Under the pieces are notes generated by a model. The model ran no database searches. It saw nothing but the letters and a program-made list of their open reading frames with translations, and was not told the DNA's origin. Positions 48,388 to 58,151 of a stretch of DNA of 64,000 bases are shown here, piece after piece (position 1 is the stretch's first letter; each line of letters starts with the position of its first letter). The stretch comes from UBA10646 sp046296295 (GTDB lineage Bacteria > Bacteroidota > Bacteroidia > Chitinophagales > Chitinophagaceae), in NCBI GenBank assembly GCA_046296295.1, contig JBKBLG010000003.1:62001-126000 (forward strand), read 5' to 3'. A program made the translations under genes and the position numbers.

Positions 48388-49373
48388 TAGCGAGGCACTT
48401 CTATCATATGAATTAATTTATCTATAACCTCATCTTCACATACACCTTCCATTTCACGCTCTGGAGTAAGTACAATACGATGGCGTAGTACAGGTTTAGC
48501 AACATTAATAATATCGTCGGGCACCATAAAGTCGCGGCCGGCGAGTGCTGCAAAGGCTTTGGCTGCATTTAATAATGCCAACGAGGCACGTGGCGAAGCA
48601 CCTAGATAAATAGACTTATCGTTACGCGTTGCAATAATGATTTTGGCTATAAATTGTATTAGCTTTTCTTCTACTACAATTTGCTTAATTAACTTACGTA
48701 AATGAATGATTGTATTGGCGTTTATTACTGCTTGTACTGCGTCTAAAACGTTGGTATTACCCCACTGATGAAAGCGTTGTATGATTTGCACTTCTTGCTC
48801 TTCATTAGGATAAGGCACTACAATTTTAAACAAGAACCTATCGAGTTGTGCTTCTGGCAAGCGATAAGTACCTTCTTGCTCAATTGGATTTTGCGTGGCT
48901 ATTACCATAAAAGGTTGCATCATTGTATGCGATACACCATCTATAGTTACCTGTCTTTCTTCCATCACCTCAAATAAGGCACTTTGGGTTTTGGCTGGAG
49001 CTCTGTTAATTTCATCGATCAATACTAAGCTTCCGAAAATAGGGCCTTTCTTAAATTCAAATCGGCCTGCGCCGGGGTTAAAAATATTGGTACCTAACAC
49101 ATCGCTTGGCATTAAATCTGGCGTGAATTGTATACGACTAAATGGCACTTGCATACTTTTTGCCAAAAGCCGCGATGTTAATGTTTTAGCTACGCCTGGC
49201 ACGCCTTCTATTAAAACATGACCATCGGCTAGAATAGCTGCCATTAAGAGATGCAACATTTCTGCCTGTCCAATAATCACTTTGTTGATTTCGCCTTCTA
49301 ATGCTTTCATTGAAGTGGTTAACTCCGACAAATCGATACGTTGTTCATATGATGGAGTATCGCTCATTCTCAT
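48387..49373 (-). CDS. MoxR family AAA+ ATPase
   Basis: The 328-residue AAA+ protein has Walker A GVPGVAKTLTSRLLA, Walker B LVLIDEINRAPAKTQSALFEVMEE, the sensor MVIATQNPIEQEGTYRLPEAQLDRFLFK and the lid YLGASPRASLALLNAAKAFA. MoxR proteins act as chaperones for metalloenzyme or surface complexes with VWA partners. The start overlaps the preceding gene by four bases (MRMSD; ATG at 49367, MSD, is an alternative). It is part of a DUF4129-DUF4350-MoxR-DUF58 operon. Confidence 0.94.
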   Translation of the reverse strand: MRMSDTPSYEQRIDLSELTTSMKALEGEINKVIIGQAEMLHLLMAAILADGHVLIEGVPGVAKTLTSRLLAKSMQVPFSRIQFTPDLMPSDVLGTNIFNPGAGRFEFKKGPIFGSLVLIDEINRAPAKTQSALFEVMEERQVTIDGVSHTMMQPFMVIATQNPIEQEGTYRLPEAQLDRFLFKIVVPYPNEEQEVQIIQRFHQWGNTNVLDAVQAVINANTIIHLRKLIKQIVVEEKLIQFIAKIIIATRNDKSIYLGASPRASLALLNAAKAFAALAGRDFMVPDDIINVAKPVLRHRIVLTPEREMEGVCEDEVIDKLIHMIEVPR

Positions 49374-50611
49374 ATACTTTTTTGATAAAATGTTGTTAGT
49401 TGTTCATGATAATGCATGAGTAACTTCGGTGTTATAAAAGTTTGCTCATGCACCTTTTTATACGTCAATACCAAATTTGTAATTTCACTTTCAGGAATGC
49501 CACTTTTAGCAGAAAGCTTTTGTATAAAAGTAGCATCAATCGCATGCGTGGAAATTTTATAGTGTGTTCTAATATAATCGAACCATTGGAAACTTAACTT
49601 ATCAGTCAGGTTTTTATGATCGCCTTTGTCGAAGTATAGTTTACCGATAGTAGTAACAAATTCGAGGCGTTCGTTTTTTGGCTTTTCATACGGTTTAATC
49701 ATTTGTTGCCTTCTTTTAACACCTGTTAATAGATAGAATAAAAAACCTGCTATTGCAAGGTATATTGCCCACTTGAAAGCTTCTTGCCGCATTAATACGC
49801 GTAATACTCCATCGCTTTCCCGTTTGGGTTCGGCTACAGCTTTATTAATAAAGTACTCATCCCAAACAACGTGATCTACTTTTTCTGGTACAAGTGTAAG
49901 TAATCTTTTAAAGTATTGATGATTATTACCATGCAGTAAGAAAAAATTAGTAAAAGTTATTGGTGAACTCATCACATAAATGTTACCTTCTCCTACCTTA
50001 TAAGCTAATAAGTTGGGCTTACCATACTTACTAAACCCAAGCGGATAAACATACTTTTTATCCCATTCATTAAAGCTATTGGCGTAGGCAGCACCAAGGA
50101 AGCTATATTTCAAAGGTGCGGCAAAGTTGTTACTATCGAGTGTTACGAAAAAGGAATCATCAATTGATACTCCATTATAAGTTTCAGGAATAACAAAACC
50201 TTGCTTGTAATAACTACGAGCTTTTACTTTAAAAAATTCTTTCGCAACATCATTCATATCCATGCTATTGATGAATATGTAACTGCCATTATACGCAAGT
50301 TGTACGAGTTTATCTAACTCGTACATCGTTGGTTCAAAATATTTATCAATAACCACTATCAAATTGACCCCAGTATCTGGAATACTACTATCATCACTAT
50401 CAGGTGCTGTTTTATTAATAATAATGGGAGTATTCTTAAAATGCTTTTGAAGTAAAGCATGTGCGACCCAAGTTCCATAGGGAATCTTATGATTTTTATC
50501 TAGCGTAATTCTGCCATCAAAAGTTCGTTGGGGTTCTTGAGTCATCAAAAAAATAATACACCCAATAATGGTAAGCAACAACAATATTGGTATAATCATT
50601 TTTTTATGCAT
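49370..50611 (-). CDS. DUF4350 domain-containing protein
   Basis: The 413-residue protein has a membrane helix at the N-terminus (IIPILLLLTIIGCIIFLM) and another near residue 285 (AIYLAIAGFLFYLLTG), enclosing a periplasmic DUF4350 domain (TYELDKLVQLAYNGSYIFINS..., NLLAYKVGEGNIYVMSSPITFTNFFLL). A cytosolic helical tail follows. It sits between the DUF4129 and moxR genes, overlapping moxR by four bases, an order conserved in many Bacteroidota and Actinobacteria. The role of the complex is not known. Confidence 0.85.
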   Translation of the reverse strand: MHKKMIIPILLLLTIIGCIIFLMTQEPQRTFDGRITLDKNHKIPYGTWVAHALLQKHFKNTPIIINKTAPDSDDSSIPDTGVNLIVVIDKYFEPTMYELDKLVQLAYNGSYIFINSMDMNDVAKEFFKVKARSYYKQGFVIPETYNGVSIDDSFFVTLDSNNFAAPLKYSFLGAAYANSFNEWDKKYVYPLGFSKYGKPNLLAYKVGEGNIYVMSSPITFTNFFLLHGNNHQYFKRLLTLVPEKVDHVVWDEYFINKAVAEPKRESDGVLRVLMRQEAFKWAIYLAIAGFLFYLLTGVKRRQQMIKPYEKPKNERLEFVTTIGKLYFDKGDHKNLTDKLSFQWFDYIRTHYKISTHAIDATFIQKLSAKSGIPESEITNLVLTYKKVHEQTFITPKLLMHYHEQLTTFYQKSI

Positions 50612-50614
50612 GTA

Positions 50615-51514
50615 TTATACAAGATTTTGTTGAAGTGTTAAAAAATCTTGTGCAGCTTGCTCGTATTGTTGTAGGGTAATTATTTGCTTACCATACCATA
50701 CATATTCATAGTGCATCACCACTTTTGCAAAAAGAGTATAGTAATTTGTGTTACGCAACTGTAGCTGATATTGAAAATTAGTTGCATCTACAGCATATTG
50801 TATGTAGTGTTGCTCGCTTAACAACTTTAGTGTAAAAAGAAAATGAATCCGTATAGCCAATCGATAATTTTGTTCACTAACAGCTTTTTGTAACCGTTGT
50901 TTAAAATCATAGTTACTTAAACTTGTATCAAGAGCATCTTTATCTACAATAGGTGTTACTTGTTTGAAATTTTTACCACCGAATAGTCCTACCTTCTGTT
51001 GTATTAGAAAATATATTATTGCAGCAACAAATGCCATTACAATTACCCACCATAATACATCTGATATAATTGATTGAATATTACCTGTTCTAAAACGTTG
51101 CTCTTGTTCTTTTTTAAGCACTTGTTTATTAGCACCAATAGCACTATCTATTTTTGAAAGGCTATCTAACCTAAGTAAGTATAATCTAAAACTATCTACT
51201 GCATTGTTGTACCAAAAAGCATCTTCTTGTTTCCAGGCAAGAATACTTGTATCCCAATTGCTATTGGCAGCAATGCTATAGTAAGGCCAATAACCTTGCT
51301 TAGATAAAAAAGTATCTACTATTGAAAAATAAAAATTACTATCGTTATGCCTACCCCAATTGTTTTTTATTACTTGAGCATTATCACTCTCTATCTCTTC
51401 AACTGCTGCCATTGTATCAATTCTATCGTAATAAGTTTCTTCTTGTATTACTTGTGCTTTCGCAATACAATGTAGTAGAAGTAGAAAGATATATAAAAAC
51501 ACATATTTACGCAT
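50615..51514 (-). CDS. DUF4129 domain-containing membrane protein
   Basis: The 299-residue protein has a signal peptide (to about residue 20, CIAKAQ), a periplasmic helical part, one membrane helix near residues 150-170 (VLWWVIVMAFVAAIIYFLI) and a C-terminal DUF4129 segment (YRLAIRIHFLFTLKLLSEQHYIQYAVDATNFQYQLQL, HYEYVWYGKQ). It starts eight bases inside the SpoIIM-like gene and ends three bases before the DUF4350 gene, so all are co-translated. Confidence 0.85.
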   Translation of the reverse strand: MRKYVFLYIFLLLLHCIAKAQVIQEETYYDRIDTMAAVEEIESDNAQVIKNNWGRHNDSNFYFSIVDTFLSKQGYWPYYSIAANSNWDTSILAWKQEDAFWYNNAVDSFRLYLLRLDSLSKIDSAIGANKQVLKKEQEQRFRTGNIQSIISDVLWWVIVMAFVAAIIYFLIQQKVGLFGGKNFKQVTPIVDKDALDTSLSNYDFKQRLQKAVSEQNYRLAIRIHFLFTLKLLSEQHYIQYAVDATNFQYQLQLRNTNYYTLFAKVVMHYEYVWYGKQIITLQQYEQAAQDFLTLQQNLV

Positions 51515-52511
51515 TTACAACCTCCTTACTTACTACTTGCCGGATTGTTGTTTCATGGTTGTTACGCTTACGCAAATGAGCATTTACCCGTAAGGGATAG
51601 ATAATAAAATAACCTACTACAATTACTAAAGATGGGATAATAAACAAAAGTTTCAGCCCTGCATGCATGTGTTCATAACGTGTAATAACCCCTTCGAAAA
51701 AGCCCGCTAATAGTAGCATTGGAAAGTTAGTTAATGCAATCAGCAATCCATCTTTAGTGCCTTCTTTGAGTGCTTTTAAACGAGTGCCTGTTCCTGGGAA
51801 TAACCAACTTTTCGCAAGAACTAAACCAGATGCTGCAGCTAGTGCAATACAACTTAATTCAACCGTACCATGTATCATTACCGTGAGTATAAAACCTTCA
51901 GTGAGGTTATTTTGTGCAAATAACTCATAAAACGCCCCCACCATAATACTATTGTACACCAAGCCCTGTATTGTTGGATAACCTAGTAAAATACCTCCTG
52001 CGAACAAACGTAATGCTACCATTATGTTATTAGTGAAAATACCTAAAAACATAATCAGCGGATTGCCTGTATTATACACCCCAAAAGGATTGCCTTTTTT
52101 GATGTTCTCTTCCGTCATTTTGATGTAAGACTTCCCCAAAATATCTTCAATAAACTGAGGATCATTTTTAGCACTATAAGCACCAATAATTACAAATAAA
52201 ATAAACCCTACAAAGCATCCATAAACAACCCATCTATGTTTATAGAGCGTTAAAGGAATTCGTTCTTTGAAAATAAGCCACAACTTACCTTTATTAGTTT
52301 TGCTGTTTTCATAAATGCGTAAATAGCGCTTACTAGCCTCTTTATTCAAAAAATCTGTAGTGCGACTAGTCGGATAAAAGGTTTTACTATAACCCAAATC
52401 TTCTACAAGTTGTATAAATTCTTCTGCGGTTTCATCGGCATTTTCACTGGGATGGTGCTGTATTTGCAGCCAACGTTCACGGTTAATTTTTATAAATTGA
52501 GCTTCTCTCAA
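51507..52511 (-). CDS. stage II sporulation protein M-like membrane protein
   Basis: The 334-residue protein has a SpoIIM-like domain: a cytosolic N-terminal part (REAQFIKINRERWLQI) and about six helices (WVVYGCFVGFILFVIIGAYS, FLGIFTNNIMVALRLFAGGILLG, LTVMIHGTVELSCIALAAASGLVLA and others). The non-sporulating host uses it in the MoxR/DUF58 complex rather than in sporulation. It is first in the leftward operon and divergent from the RDD gene. An inverted element pair lies in the last codons at 51566-51596 (PLRVNAHLRK). Confidence 0.85.
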   Translation of the reverse strand: MREAQFIKINRERWLQIQHHPSENADETAEEFIQLVEDLGYSKTFYPTSRTTDFLNKEASKRYLRIYENSKTNKGKLWLIFKERIPLTLYKHRWVVYGCFVGFILFVIIGAYSAKNDPQFIEDILGKSYIKMTEENIKKGNPFGVYNTGNPLIMFLGIFTNNIMVALRLFAGGILLGYPTIQGLVYNSIMVGAFYELFAQNNLTEGFILTVMIHGTVELSCIALAAASGLVLAKSWLFPGTGTRLKALKEGTKDGLLIALTNFPMLLLAGFFEGVITRYEHMHAGLKLLFIIPSLVIVVGYFIIYPLRVNAHLRKRNNHETTIRQVVSKEVVNA

Positions 52512-52575
52512 CGATCCATAGTTTTCGTGATGGAATTTATCAATTAATTTGAAACTTTAATTACTTTTTTATTAC

Positions 52576-53334
52576 ATGAACGCAATAAAAATTCCAACTA
52601 GTTTTAATATTGAACTAAGCTTTGAACTAGCCCCATTTCACAAGCGCTTGTTAGCTTGGATAATTGATGTTGTAATCATTCTTGGCTATTATTATTTAGT
52701 ATCTGAATTAATGGCATTGTACGAGGCAAAACAACAAGCCAATAAAACCGCCGATGAACTTCATAGCAGTTATAATATATCTTATATGTGGATGATTATT
52801 TCTGCTCCTATACTATTATACCATCTCATTTGCGAGATAAGTTTGAATGGACAAAGCATTGGCAAAAAACTCATGCAGATTCGCGTAATCAGCGATAATG
52901 GCGGCCGCCCGGGTATCGATCAATACCTAATACGTTGGTTGCTTAGAATGGTCGATTTTTCGATCACTTTTTTCATGGGTGGGCTCATTAGCAGCCTCGT
53001 AACCAAACACCACCAGCGATTAGGCGATTTGGCTGCAGGCACCATTGTAATTGATACAAAAATTAAAGCAAACATTAACGATACTGTTTTCGAACATATC
53101 GATAGTAGTTACCAGCCTGTATACAGTCGCCAACAAGTAATGCGGTTGTCTGACCGCGACATGAATATTATTAAAGGCATTACCACCAAAGCAGGCAGCG
53201 CTGGTAGTTACAATAATGCCGTTCATGTTTCTGAAAAAATTAGAACCGCTTTAAACATTACAGAATATCAAGAACCATTCGATTTTTTAAAAACTTTATT
53301 GAACGATTATAACTACTACGCTAATCACAAATAG
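52576..53334 (+). CDS. RDD family membrane protein
   Basis: The 252-residue protein has an RDD domain: FHKRLLAWIIDVVIILGYYYLV with the Arg and Asp residues, ISAPILLYHLICEISLNGQSIGKKLMQIRVI, and LIRWLLRMVDFSITFFMGGLISSLVTKHHQRLGDLAAGTIV with three or four helices in all. A soluble tail of 90 residues follows. RDD genes are common next to SpoIIM/MoxR/DUF58 operons, as here, where it is divergent. Members have been linked to ion transport in other bacteria; the role here is unknown. Confidence 0.88.
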   Translation: MNAIKIPTSFNIELSFELAPFHKRLLAWIIDVVIILGYYYLVSELMALYEAKQQANKTADELHSSYNISYMWMIISAPILLYHLICEISLNGQSIGKKLMQIRVISDNGGRPGIDQYLIRWLLRMVDFSITFFMGGLISSLVTKHHQRLGDLAAGTIVIDTKIKANINDTVFEHIDSSYQPVYSRQQVMRLSDRDMNIIKGITTKAGSAGSYNNAVHVSEKIRTALNITEYQEPFDFLKTLLNDYNYYANHK

Positions 53335-53376
53335 CATACAAGCCTAAAGCTTATTTTTGCACATCAAACATAATTC

Positions 53377-53811
53377 ATGGGCGTAGCAGAAAAATTAGCA
53401 CAAATGAAAGCCGAAAAAAGTGCAGCCAATTTAAAGGCTGGTCAAGATTTCTTAGCCAAAAATGGCGAACGTAGCGAAGTAACAACACTAGCTAGCGGAT
53501 TACAGTACGAAGTTTTAACCCTTGGCGAAGGCGACAAACCGCTCCCCATCCATACAGTTACCTGTCATTATCATGGCACCTTGATCGATGGAACTGTTTT
53601 TGACAGCAGCGTTCGCAGAGGCCAACCAGCCAGCTTCCCATTGAACATGGTAATTAAGGGCTGGACAGAGGGCTTACAGTTAATGCCTACCGGTAGCAAA
53701 TTCCGCTTTTTTATTCCGCCGCATCTTGCTTATGGCGATCGTCAGGTAAGTGCCGAAATCGGCCCTAATTGCACCTTAATTTTCGATGTAGAGCTCATTA
53801 GCTTCCGCTAA
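53377..53811 (+). CDS. FKBP-type peptidyl-prolyl cis-trans isomerase
   Basis: The 144-residue protein has a short helical N-terminus (MGVAEKLAQMKAEKSAANLKAG) as in FkpA/FklB dimers, then the FKBP fold: VTCHYHGTLIDGTVFDSSVRRGQPASFPLNMVIKGWTEGLQLMPTGSKFRFFIPPHLAYGDR. No signal peptide is seen, so it is probably cytosolic and helps fold proteins. A TATTTTTG -7-like box lies upstream at 53351-53358. The stop is followed by an element pair around a terminator. Confidence 0.93.
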   Translation: MGVAEKLAQMKAEKSAANLKAGQDFLAKNGERSEVTTLASGLQYEVLTLGEGDKPLPIHTVTCHYHGTLIDGTVFDSSVRRGQPASFPLNMVIKGWTEGLQLMPTGSKFRFFIPPHLAYGDRQVSAEIGPNCTLIFDVELISFR

Positions 53812-53813
53812 TG

Positions 53814-53900
53814 CATTTACCGCAAGGTTGCTTATAACACAAAGGTCGGTGTGCTAGCACACCGACCTTTACAATTACATCTATTCACCTTACGGTAAAT
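53814..53900. repeat. inverted element pair flanking a terminator
   Basis: CATTTACCGCAAGGTT (53814-53829) and ACCTTACGGTAAAT (53887-53900) face each other around the perfect hairpin at 53841-53870. The pair could extend the stem, giving a nested structure that serves both convergent genes. Confidence 0.85.
53841..53870. terminator. bidirectional terminator between the FKBP and pdhB genes
   Basis: AAAGGTCGGTGTGCT and AGCACACCGACCTTT form a perfect 15-base palindrome lying between two convergent genes. Confidence 0.92.
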
Positions 53901-53902
53901 AC

Positions 53903-54889
53903 TTATTTTTTCATGTACATCACCTCTTTCACCAACTTCACCGTTCTTGGAACATCTGGCAAATAAGCCGCAACCAAATTAGGTGCATAGTGCATAGGAG
54001 CATCGGCACTTGTAATACGGCGAATAGGTGCATCTAAGTAATCGAAACCTTCTTTTTGTATTCGATAACTTAATTCGCTGCTGATACTTGCAAAAGGCCA
54101 CTGCTCTTCTACAATTACCAATCGATTGGTTTTTTTAACGCTTTCTAAAACTGTCATCCAATCCAGCGGACGAATAGTGCGTAAATCAATCACTTCTGCA
54201 CTTACACCCTCCTTTTCAAGTTCGGCTGCAGCACCTAATGCTACCTTCATCATTTTATTGAAAGATACAATGGTAACATCTTTACCGGCTTTTTTAACAT
54301 CGGCCTTGCCGAGTGGTATGTAGTATTCTTCATCTGGCACTTCACACTTATCGCCGTACATTACTTCACTTTCTAAAAACATCACAGGATCTTCTTCAAA
54401 ACGAATGGCTTGCTTTAATAAACCCTTAGCATCATAACCGTTACTTGGCGATACTACTTTAATACCCGGTATATTGGCTAAATAACTTTCAAATGCTGTA
54501 CTGTGTTGTGCTCCTAGCTGGCCGGCACTACCGTTAGGTCCGCGAAATACAATTGGGCAACCAACTTGGCCGCCACTCATAGCAAGCATTTTACTAGCGG
54601 TGTTTAATATTTGGTCAAGCGCCAATACCGCGAAGTTCCAAGTCATGAACTCAACAACAGGACGCAAACCGTTTTGTGCCGCCCCTACAGCAACTGCTGC
54701 AAAGCCTAGTTCTGCAATAGGTGTATCAATTACTCTTTTTGGGCCAAATTCGGCAAGCATACCTTGGCTTACTTTGTAAGCTCCATTGTATTCGGCTACT
54801 TCTTCACCCATTAAAAAAACACGTTCGTCTCTACGCATTTCTTCACTCATAGCTTCACGCAGAGCTTCTCTAAAGGCTATTTGTCGCAT
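53903..54889 (-). CDS. pdhB: pyruvate dehydrogenase E1 component subunit beta
   Basis: The 328-residue protein is the beta chain of the thiamine-diphosphate-dependent E1 of the pyruvate dehydrogenase complex. It begins MRQIAFREALREAMSEEMRRDERVFLMGEEVAEYNGAYKV with the cofactor-activating Glu, and has TPIAELGFAAVAVGAAQNGLRPVVEFM and the C-terminal transketolase domain with VIDLRTIRPLDW and VIVEEQWPFASISSE. The alpha and E2 genes are not adjacent. A branched-chain E1 role is less likely, given sequence features typical of PdhB. Confidence 0.95.
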   Translation of the reverse strand: MRQIAFREALREAMSEEMRRDERVFLMGEEVAEYNGAYKVSQGMLAEFGPKRVIDTPIAELGFAAVAVGAAQNGLRPVVEFMTWNFAVLALDQILNTASKMLAMSGGQVGCPIVFRGPNGSAGQLGAQHSTAFESYLANIPGIKVVSPSNGYDAKGLLKQAIRFEEDPVMFLESEVMYGDKCEVPDEEYYIPLGKADVKKAGKDVTIVSFNKMMKVALGAAAELEKEGVSAEVIDLRTIRPLDWMTVLESVKKTNRLVIVEEQWPFASISSELSYRIQKEGFDYLDAPIRRITSADAPMHYAPNLVAAYLPDVPRTVKLVKEVMYMKK

Positions 54890-54935
54890 AGTTTGTGCTT
54901 GGTCGGTTTAAATATTTGCTCATTTTAAAGCATCG

Positions 54936-54962
54936 CAAAAATAGCAGTTTCAACCGTACAAA
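54936..54962 (-). promoter_or_regulatory. possible pdhB promoter
   Basis: On the minus strand TTTG (54959-54962) is followed after 15 bases by TATTTTTG (54936-54943), near the Bacteroidota -33/-7 consensus, though the spacer is shorter than the usual 17-21. It lies about 45 bases before the pdhB start. Confidence 0.35.
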
Positions 54963-54973
54963 GTGCGGCGATT

Positions 54974-55051
54974 TTTACCGTAAGGTTACAACAAAAAAAC
55001 TCCCCAGCCTTTTGAGCTGAGGAGTAGTATTTACAAGCCTTACGGCAAATG
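54974..55051. repeat. second inverted element pair flanking a terminator
   Basis: TTTACCGTAAGGT (54974-54986) and GCCTTACGGCAAATG (55037-55051) face each other around the hairpin at 55000-55025. The right copy touches the stop codon of the TonB receptor gene. Confidence 0.85.
55000..55025 (-). terminator. terminator after the large TonB receptor gene
   Basis: ACTCCCCAGC and GCTGAGGAGT pair with one bulge around a short loop. On the minus strand the stem is followed by a seven-T run, 26 bases after the receptor stop. Confidence 0.88.
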
Positions 55052-58033
55052 CTAGAACACATTGTAAGCAAAGCTCACATAGTACAAGCCACCAATTTGT
55101 GGGTTACCCCAGGCAGTGCGGTAATACTTGTTGAAGATGTTATTACCACCTAGCTTAACAATACTCTTGAGAGCAGGGAATTTGTAGCTAACCATTGCAT
55201 CGAAAGTGTTGAAAGCAGGCACAAAACCTTGGCCAAAAGTGCCTTCATATATGAAGCCATCTTGCCAACGATATGTGATACCGAAACCAACACGACGCTT
55301 AGCAAATAAACCGCTATTGGATAAGCTTAAGTTGTAACGATACTTAGGAGCATTGAAGTAAGTTACGAAGCCGGTTGGTACATCCTTAATTTCATCGCTG
55401 AAGAAGTTAGCACCAAATGTGTAACCACGACCAAAGGCATACTCAGCAGATGCACCATAACCTTGTGTTGTAACATCGGCTTGGCTGTTGATGCTAGTTG
55501 CATAACCGTTACGTGTTTGGCTAGCCAATAAACCTAAAGGAGCCGTAGGACCACTTAAGCGGCTTTGTAACACGTTGATACCGCCAATAAAATCTTGGTA
55601 TTTGCTTTGATAGAAATACATATCTACCAAAATTTTGTTGAACCAAGTGCCCTTATAACCAATTTCGTAAGAAGTACAAACCTCAGGTTTGAACTCACGG
55701 AATTGATATGGTTGTAATATATTTCCTGTAGCACCTAAAGCCGCACCAATTTGTGCTGGTGTTGCGTTAGCCGGGTTGCTAACACCTTGCTGTGCCAAGT
55801 TTGTTAAGAAAGCTGTTGCGAACTGCTGAACGTTAGCTTGGCTATAAACTGGATTACCAGAGAAATTATAGAAATCACGTAATTGTGGCAATCCTCCAAT
55901 TAAGTAAGCACCACCACCTACTACTAGGTTAATCCACTGGTTTTGTGTACTTGGAAAACGATAAGCTGTTTGGTAGCTCATACGAACGTTATGGTTCTCC
56001 ACTACTTTCACAACTGCCGATACACGTGGCGTGAAACGACCTTCGAAGTTTTGGTTTTTATCGTAACGGCCACTCACACTCAACTTCAAGCGATCTTTAA
56101 ATAACTTCTGCTGTACTTGACCATAAAAACCATACTCGTTGATTTTAATGGCTCCGGTAGTATCAGCAAATAAAGTACCTTGAGAATTCAATTGGAATTG
56201 GCGGAGGTTACCACCTACTAAGATGTCTGTACCTTTATCTTTCAAGCCCAACAGATTAGTTAAGTTGTACTGTGCTTCAGCAACGTACAAATCACTACGA
56301 TCTAAGAACAAACCACCACCTCTTGAAATTGGGGTGCTAGCAATATTTCTAAAAGTTTGTGTTTCGTATATATTACCGGTTGGGCGGCCTTGGTCAGCAA
56401 AAGCACGTGCACTTTGGTGAGCTGCTGAGGCAGGAGCACCACTAGCAAGAGCTGTTGCATAAGCAGACATATACTGAGGATACCATGTTTGGCTTGGTTT
56501 CCAACGCTCGTTGAATAAACGAGATACGATGGTAGCATTAAAGCTTTCACCAGAATTTTCTTGAATGGTATAACCTCTTACGAAGAAGTCTTTACCCTTC
56601 AATTCTAGTTTGTATTGCCCCATCTTAAGGTTCTGTAAGGCGTAACGGTCTAAGCCCGTGTACACTGTATTACCTGTACCCCAAAATGCAACGCCAGATA
56701 ATTCAAGATTTTCTTTGATTTTGTAGTACAAACCACCCTGTAAGCGGATATTCACAGTAGTTGGACTGATAACATTAGCCTCACTGTAACCGGTACGGCT
56801 TACATCAACACCGTTGAAGTAGTTTCTTGTTGGGTGGCCACCAAAAAGAATGGGCGATAATCCACCATTCACTAAAGCACCCGCACCTATGCTCGTTAAG
56901 AAAGCATTGTACTGAGCAATAGTTGCAGTAGGCTGCGCATTTAAAAAGGTATTTGAAGCACCTAGCACAGCACCAGGAACACTGCTTAACACACTTGCGT
57001 AAATGGTATTAAGGTTCTGTGTTGTTTCGTCGCCATATACGTTAACACCGTCATAATTAGGATCAGTGTTACGGGTTCCAGCCTTAACCTCACCGTTTTG
57101 GTTGGTGCTAAATGGAGAACGTAAATAATTACGCTCATCATTAGCCACCCAGTCTCTTGTTTGAATAAACTGAGCACCAATTTTAAAGGCAAATTTTTCA
57201 GAAACTTTTTTACCCCAACGAACACTCCAGTCATAGAAAGGAGATGTATTACGCTGAGCACGGTCAACGTGCATTACACCTTGCTTTACCTGAAAACTCA
57301 ACCCTTGGTATTTGAATGGGCTCTTACTGTTGATCAATAAAGTGCCGTTCATACCACCTGTACCGTACAATGCAGATGATGCACCAGGCAACAATTCCAT
57401 GCTTTCAACATCTAGTTCAGTTAAGCCAATAAAGCCACCAACACTGAAGTTTAAACCAGGGGCTTGGTTATCCATACCATCTACAAACTGATTCATGCGG
57501 AGGTTGCCTGAACCGCTGAAACCACGTGTGGTAGGTGTTTTAAAGGTTAAGCTGCTGGTAACCACATCTACACCTTTTAAGTTACCTACTAAATCGTAGT
57601 AACTAGCTGCAGGAGCGTTACGAATAGCAGCAGGACCTACACGCTCAATCGATACAGGGCTTTCCAAAATTCTTTCTGGTGTTCTACTAGCAGCAACTAC
57701 AACATCTTGTCCAATCAAGAAAGATGTTTCTAATTCAACACTCACAGGCGTTTTGTCGCTAGCAACCGTTACTTCTTTTGTCGCATAACCGATAGAGGTA
57801 ATAACAAGTGTTAACGGCAGCTTTTGACTGGTCGTAAACTTAAAATTACCATCATCGTCTGTGAAAGTTCCGGTAGTAGAACCTTTAATGCTCACAGATA
57901 CGGCAGGGAGCTTCTCTTTCGTTTTGCCGTTTATTACACTACCGCTGATGGTGATAACATTTTGTGCTACAACACTTAATGCATTTAGCATCGTAAAAAC
58001 AATCAACACCAGATAGGTAAAGCTTCTTCTCAT
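55052..58033 (-). CDS. TonB-dependent receptor with carboxypeptidase-regulatory-like domain
   Basis: The 993-residue outer-membrane protein has a signal peptide (to about residue 23, SVVAQ), a CarboxypepD_reg-like domain (ITISGSVINGKTKEKLPAVSVSIKGSTTGTFTDDDG, 27-110), a plug (about 120-230, with VDGMDNQAPGLNFSVGG) and a long barrel ending in GGLYYVSFAYNVF. It lacks a SusD partner and the SusC FxxG signature, so it is probably a general or oligopeptide/metal receptor rather than a SusC. It is a single gene divergent from purC. Confidence 0.93.
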   Translation of the reverse strand: MRRSFTYLVLIVFTMLNALSVVAQNVITISGSVINGKTKEKLPAVSVSIKGSTTGTFTDDDGNFKFTTSQKLPLTLVITSIGYATKEVTVASDKTPVSVELETSFLIGQDVVVAASRTPERILESPVSIERVGPAAIRNAPAASYYDLVGNLKGVDVVTSSLTFKTPTTRGFSGSGNLRMNQFVDGMDNQAPGLNFSVGGFIGLTELDVESMELLPGASSALYGTGGMNGTLLINSKSPFKYQGLSFQVKQGVMHVDRAQRNTSPFYDWSVRWGKKVSEKFAFKIGAQFIQTRDWVANDERNYLRSPFSTNQNGEVKAGTRNTDPNYDGVNVYGDETTQNLNTIYASVLSSVPGAVLGASNTFLNAQPTATIAQYNAFLTSIGAGALVNGGLSPILFGGHPTRNYFNGVDVSRTGYSEANVISPTTVNIRLQGGLYYKIKENLELSGVAFWGTGNTVYTGLDRYALQNLKMGQYKLELKGKDFFVRGYTIQENSGESFNATIVSRLFNERWKPSQTWYPQYMSAYATALASGAPASAAHQSARAFADQGRPTGNIYETQTFRNIASTPISRGGGLFLDRSDLYVAEAQYNLTNLLGLKDKGTDILVGGNLRQFQLNSQGTLFADTTGAIKINEYGFYGQVQQKLFKDRLKLSVSGRYDKNQNFEGRFTPRVSAVVKVVENHNVRMSYQTAYRFPSTQNQWINLVVGGGAYLIGGLPQLRDFYNFSGNPVYSQANVQQFATAFLTNLAQQGVSNPANATPAQIGAALGATGNILQPYQFREFKPEVCTSYEIGYKGTWFNKILVDMYFYQSKYQDFIGGINVLQSRLSGPTAPLGLLASQTRNGYATSINSQADVTTQGYGASAEYAFGRGYTFGANFFSDEIKDVPTGFVTYFNAPKYRYNLSLSNSGLFAKRRVGFGITYRWQDGFIYEGTFGQGFVPAFNTFDAMVSYKFPALKSIVKLGGNNIFNKYYRTAWGNPQIGGLYYVSFAYNVF

Positions 58034-58151
58034 AAAGCAAACTTTTTGGGTTATTTAGCAAATTAAAGCGTGTTAGCATTAAGGGCAAAAAAAATGTTAA
58101 GAACTTCCTGTTCAAAAGTTACCTTGCTGCCAATTTTTTACGCTTTTTTCC

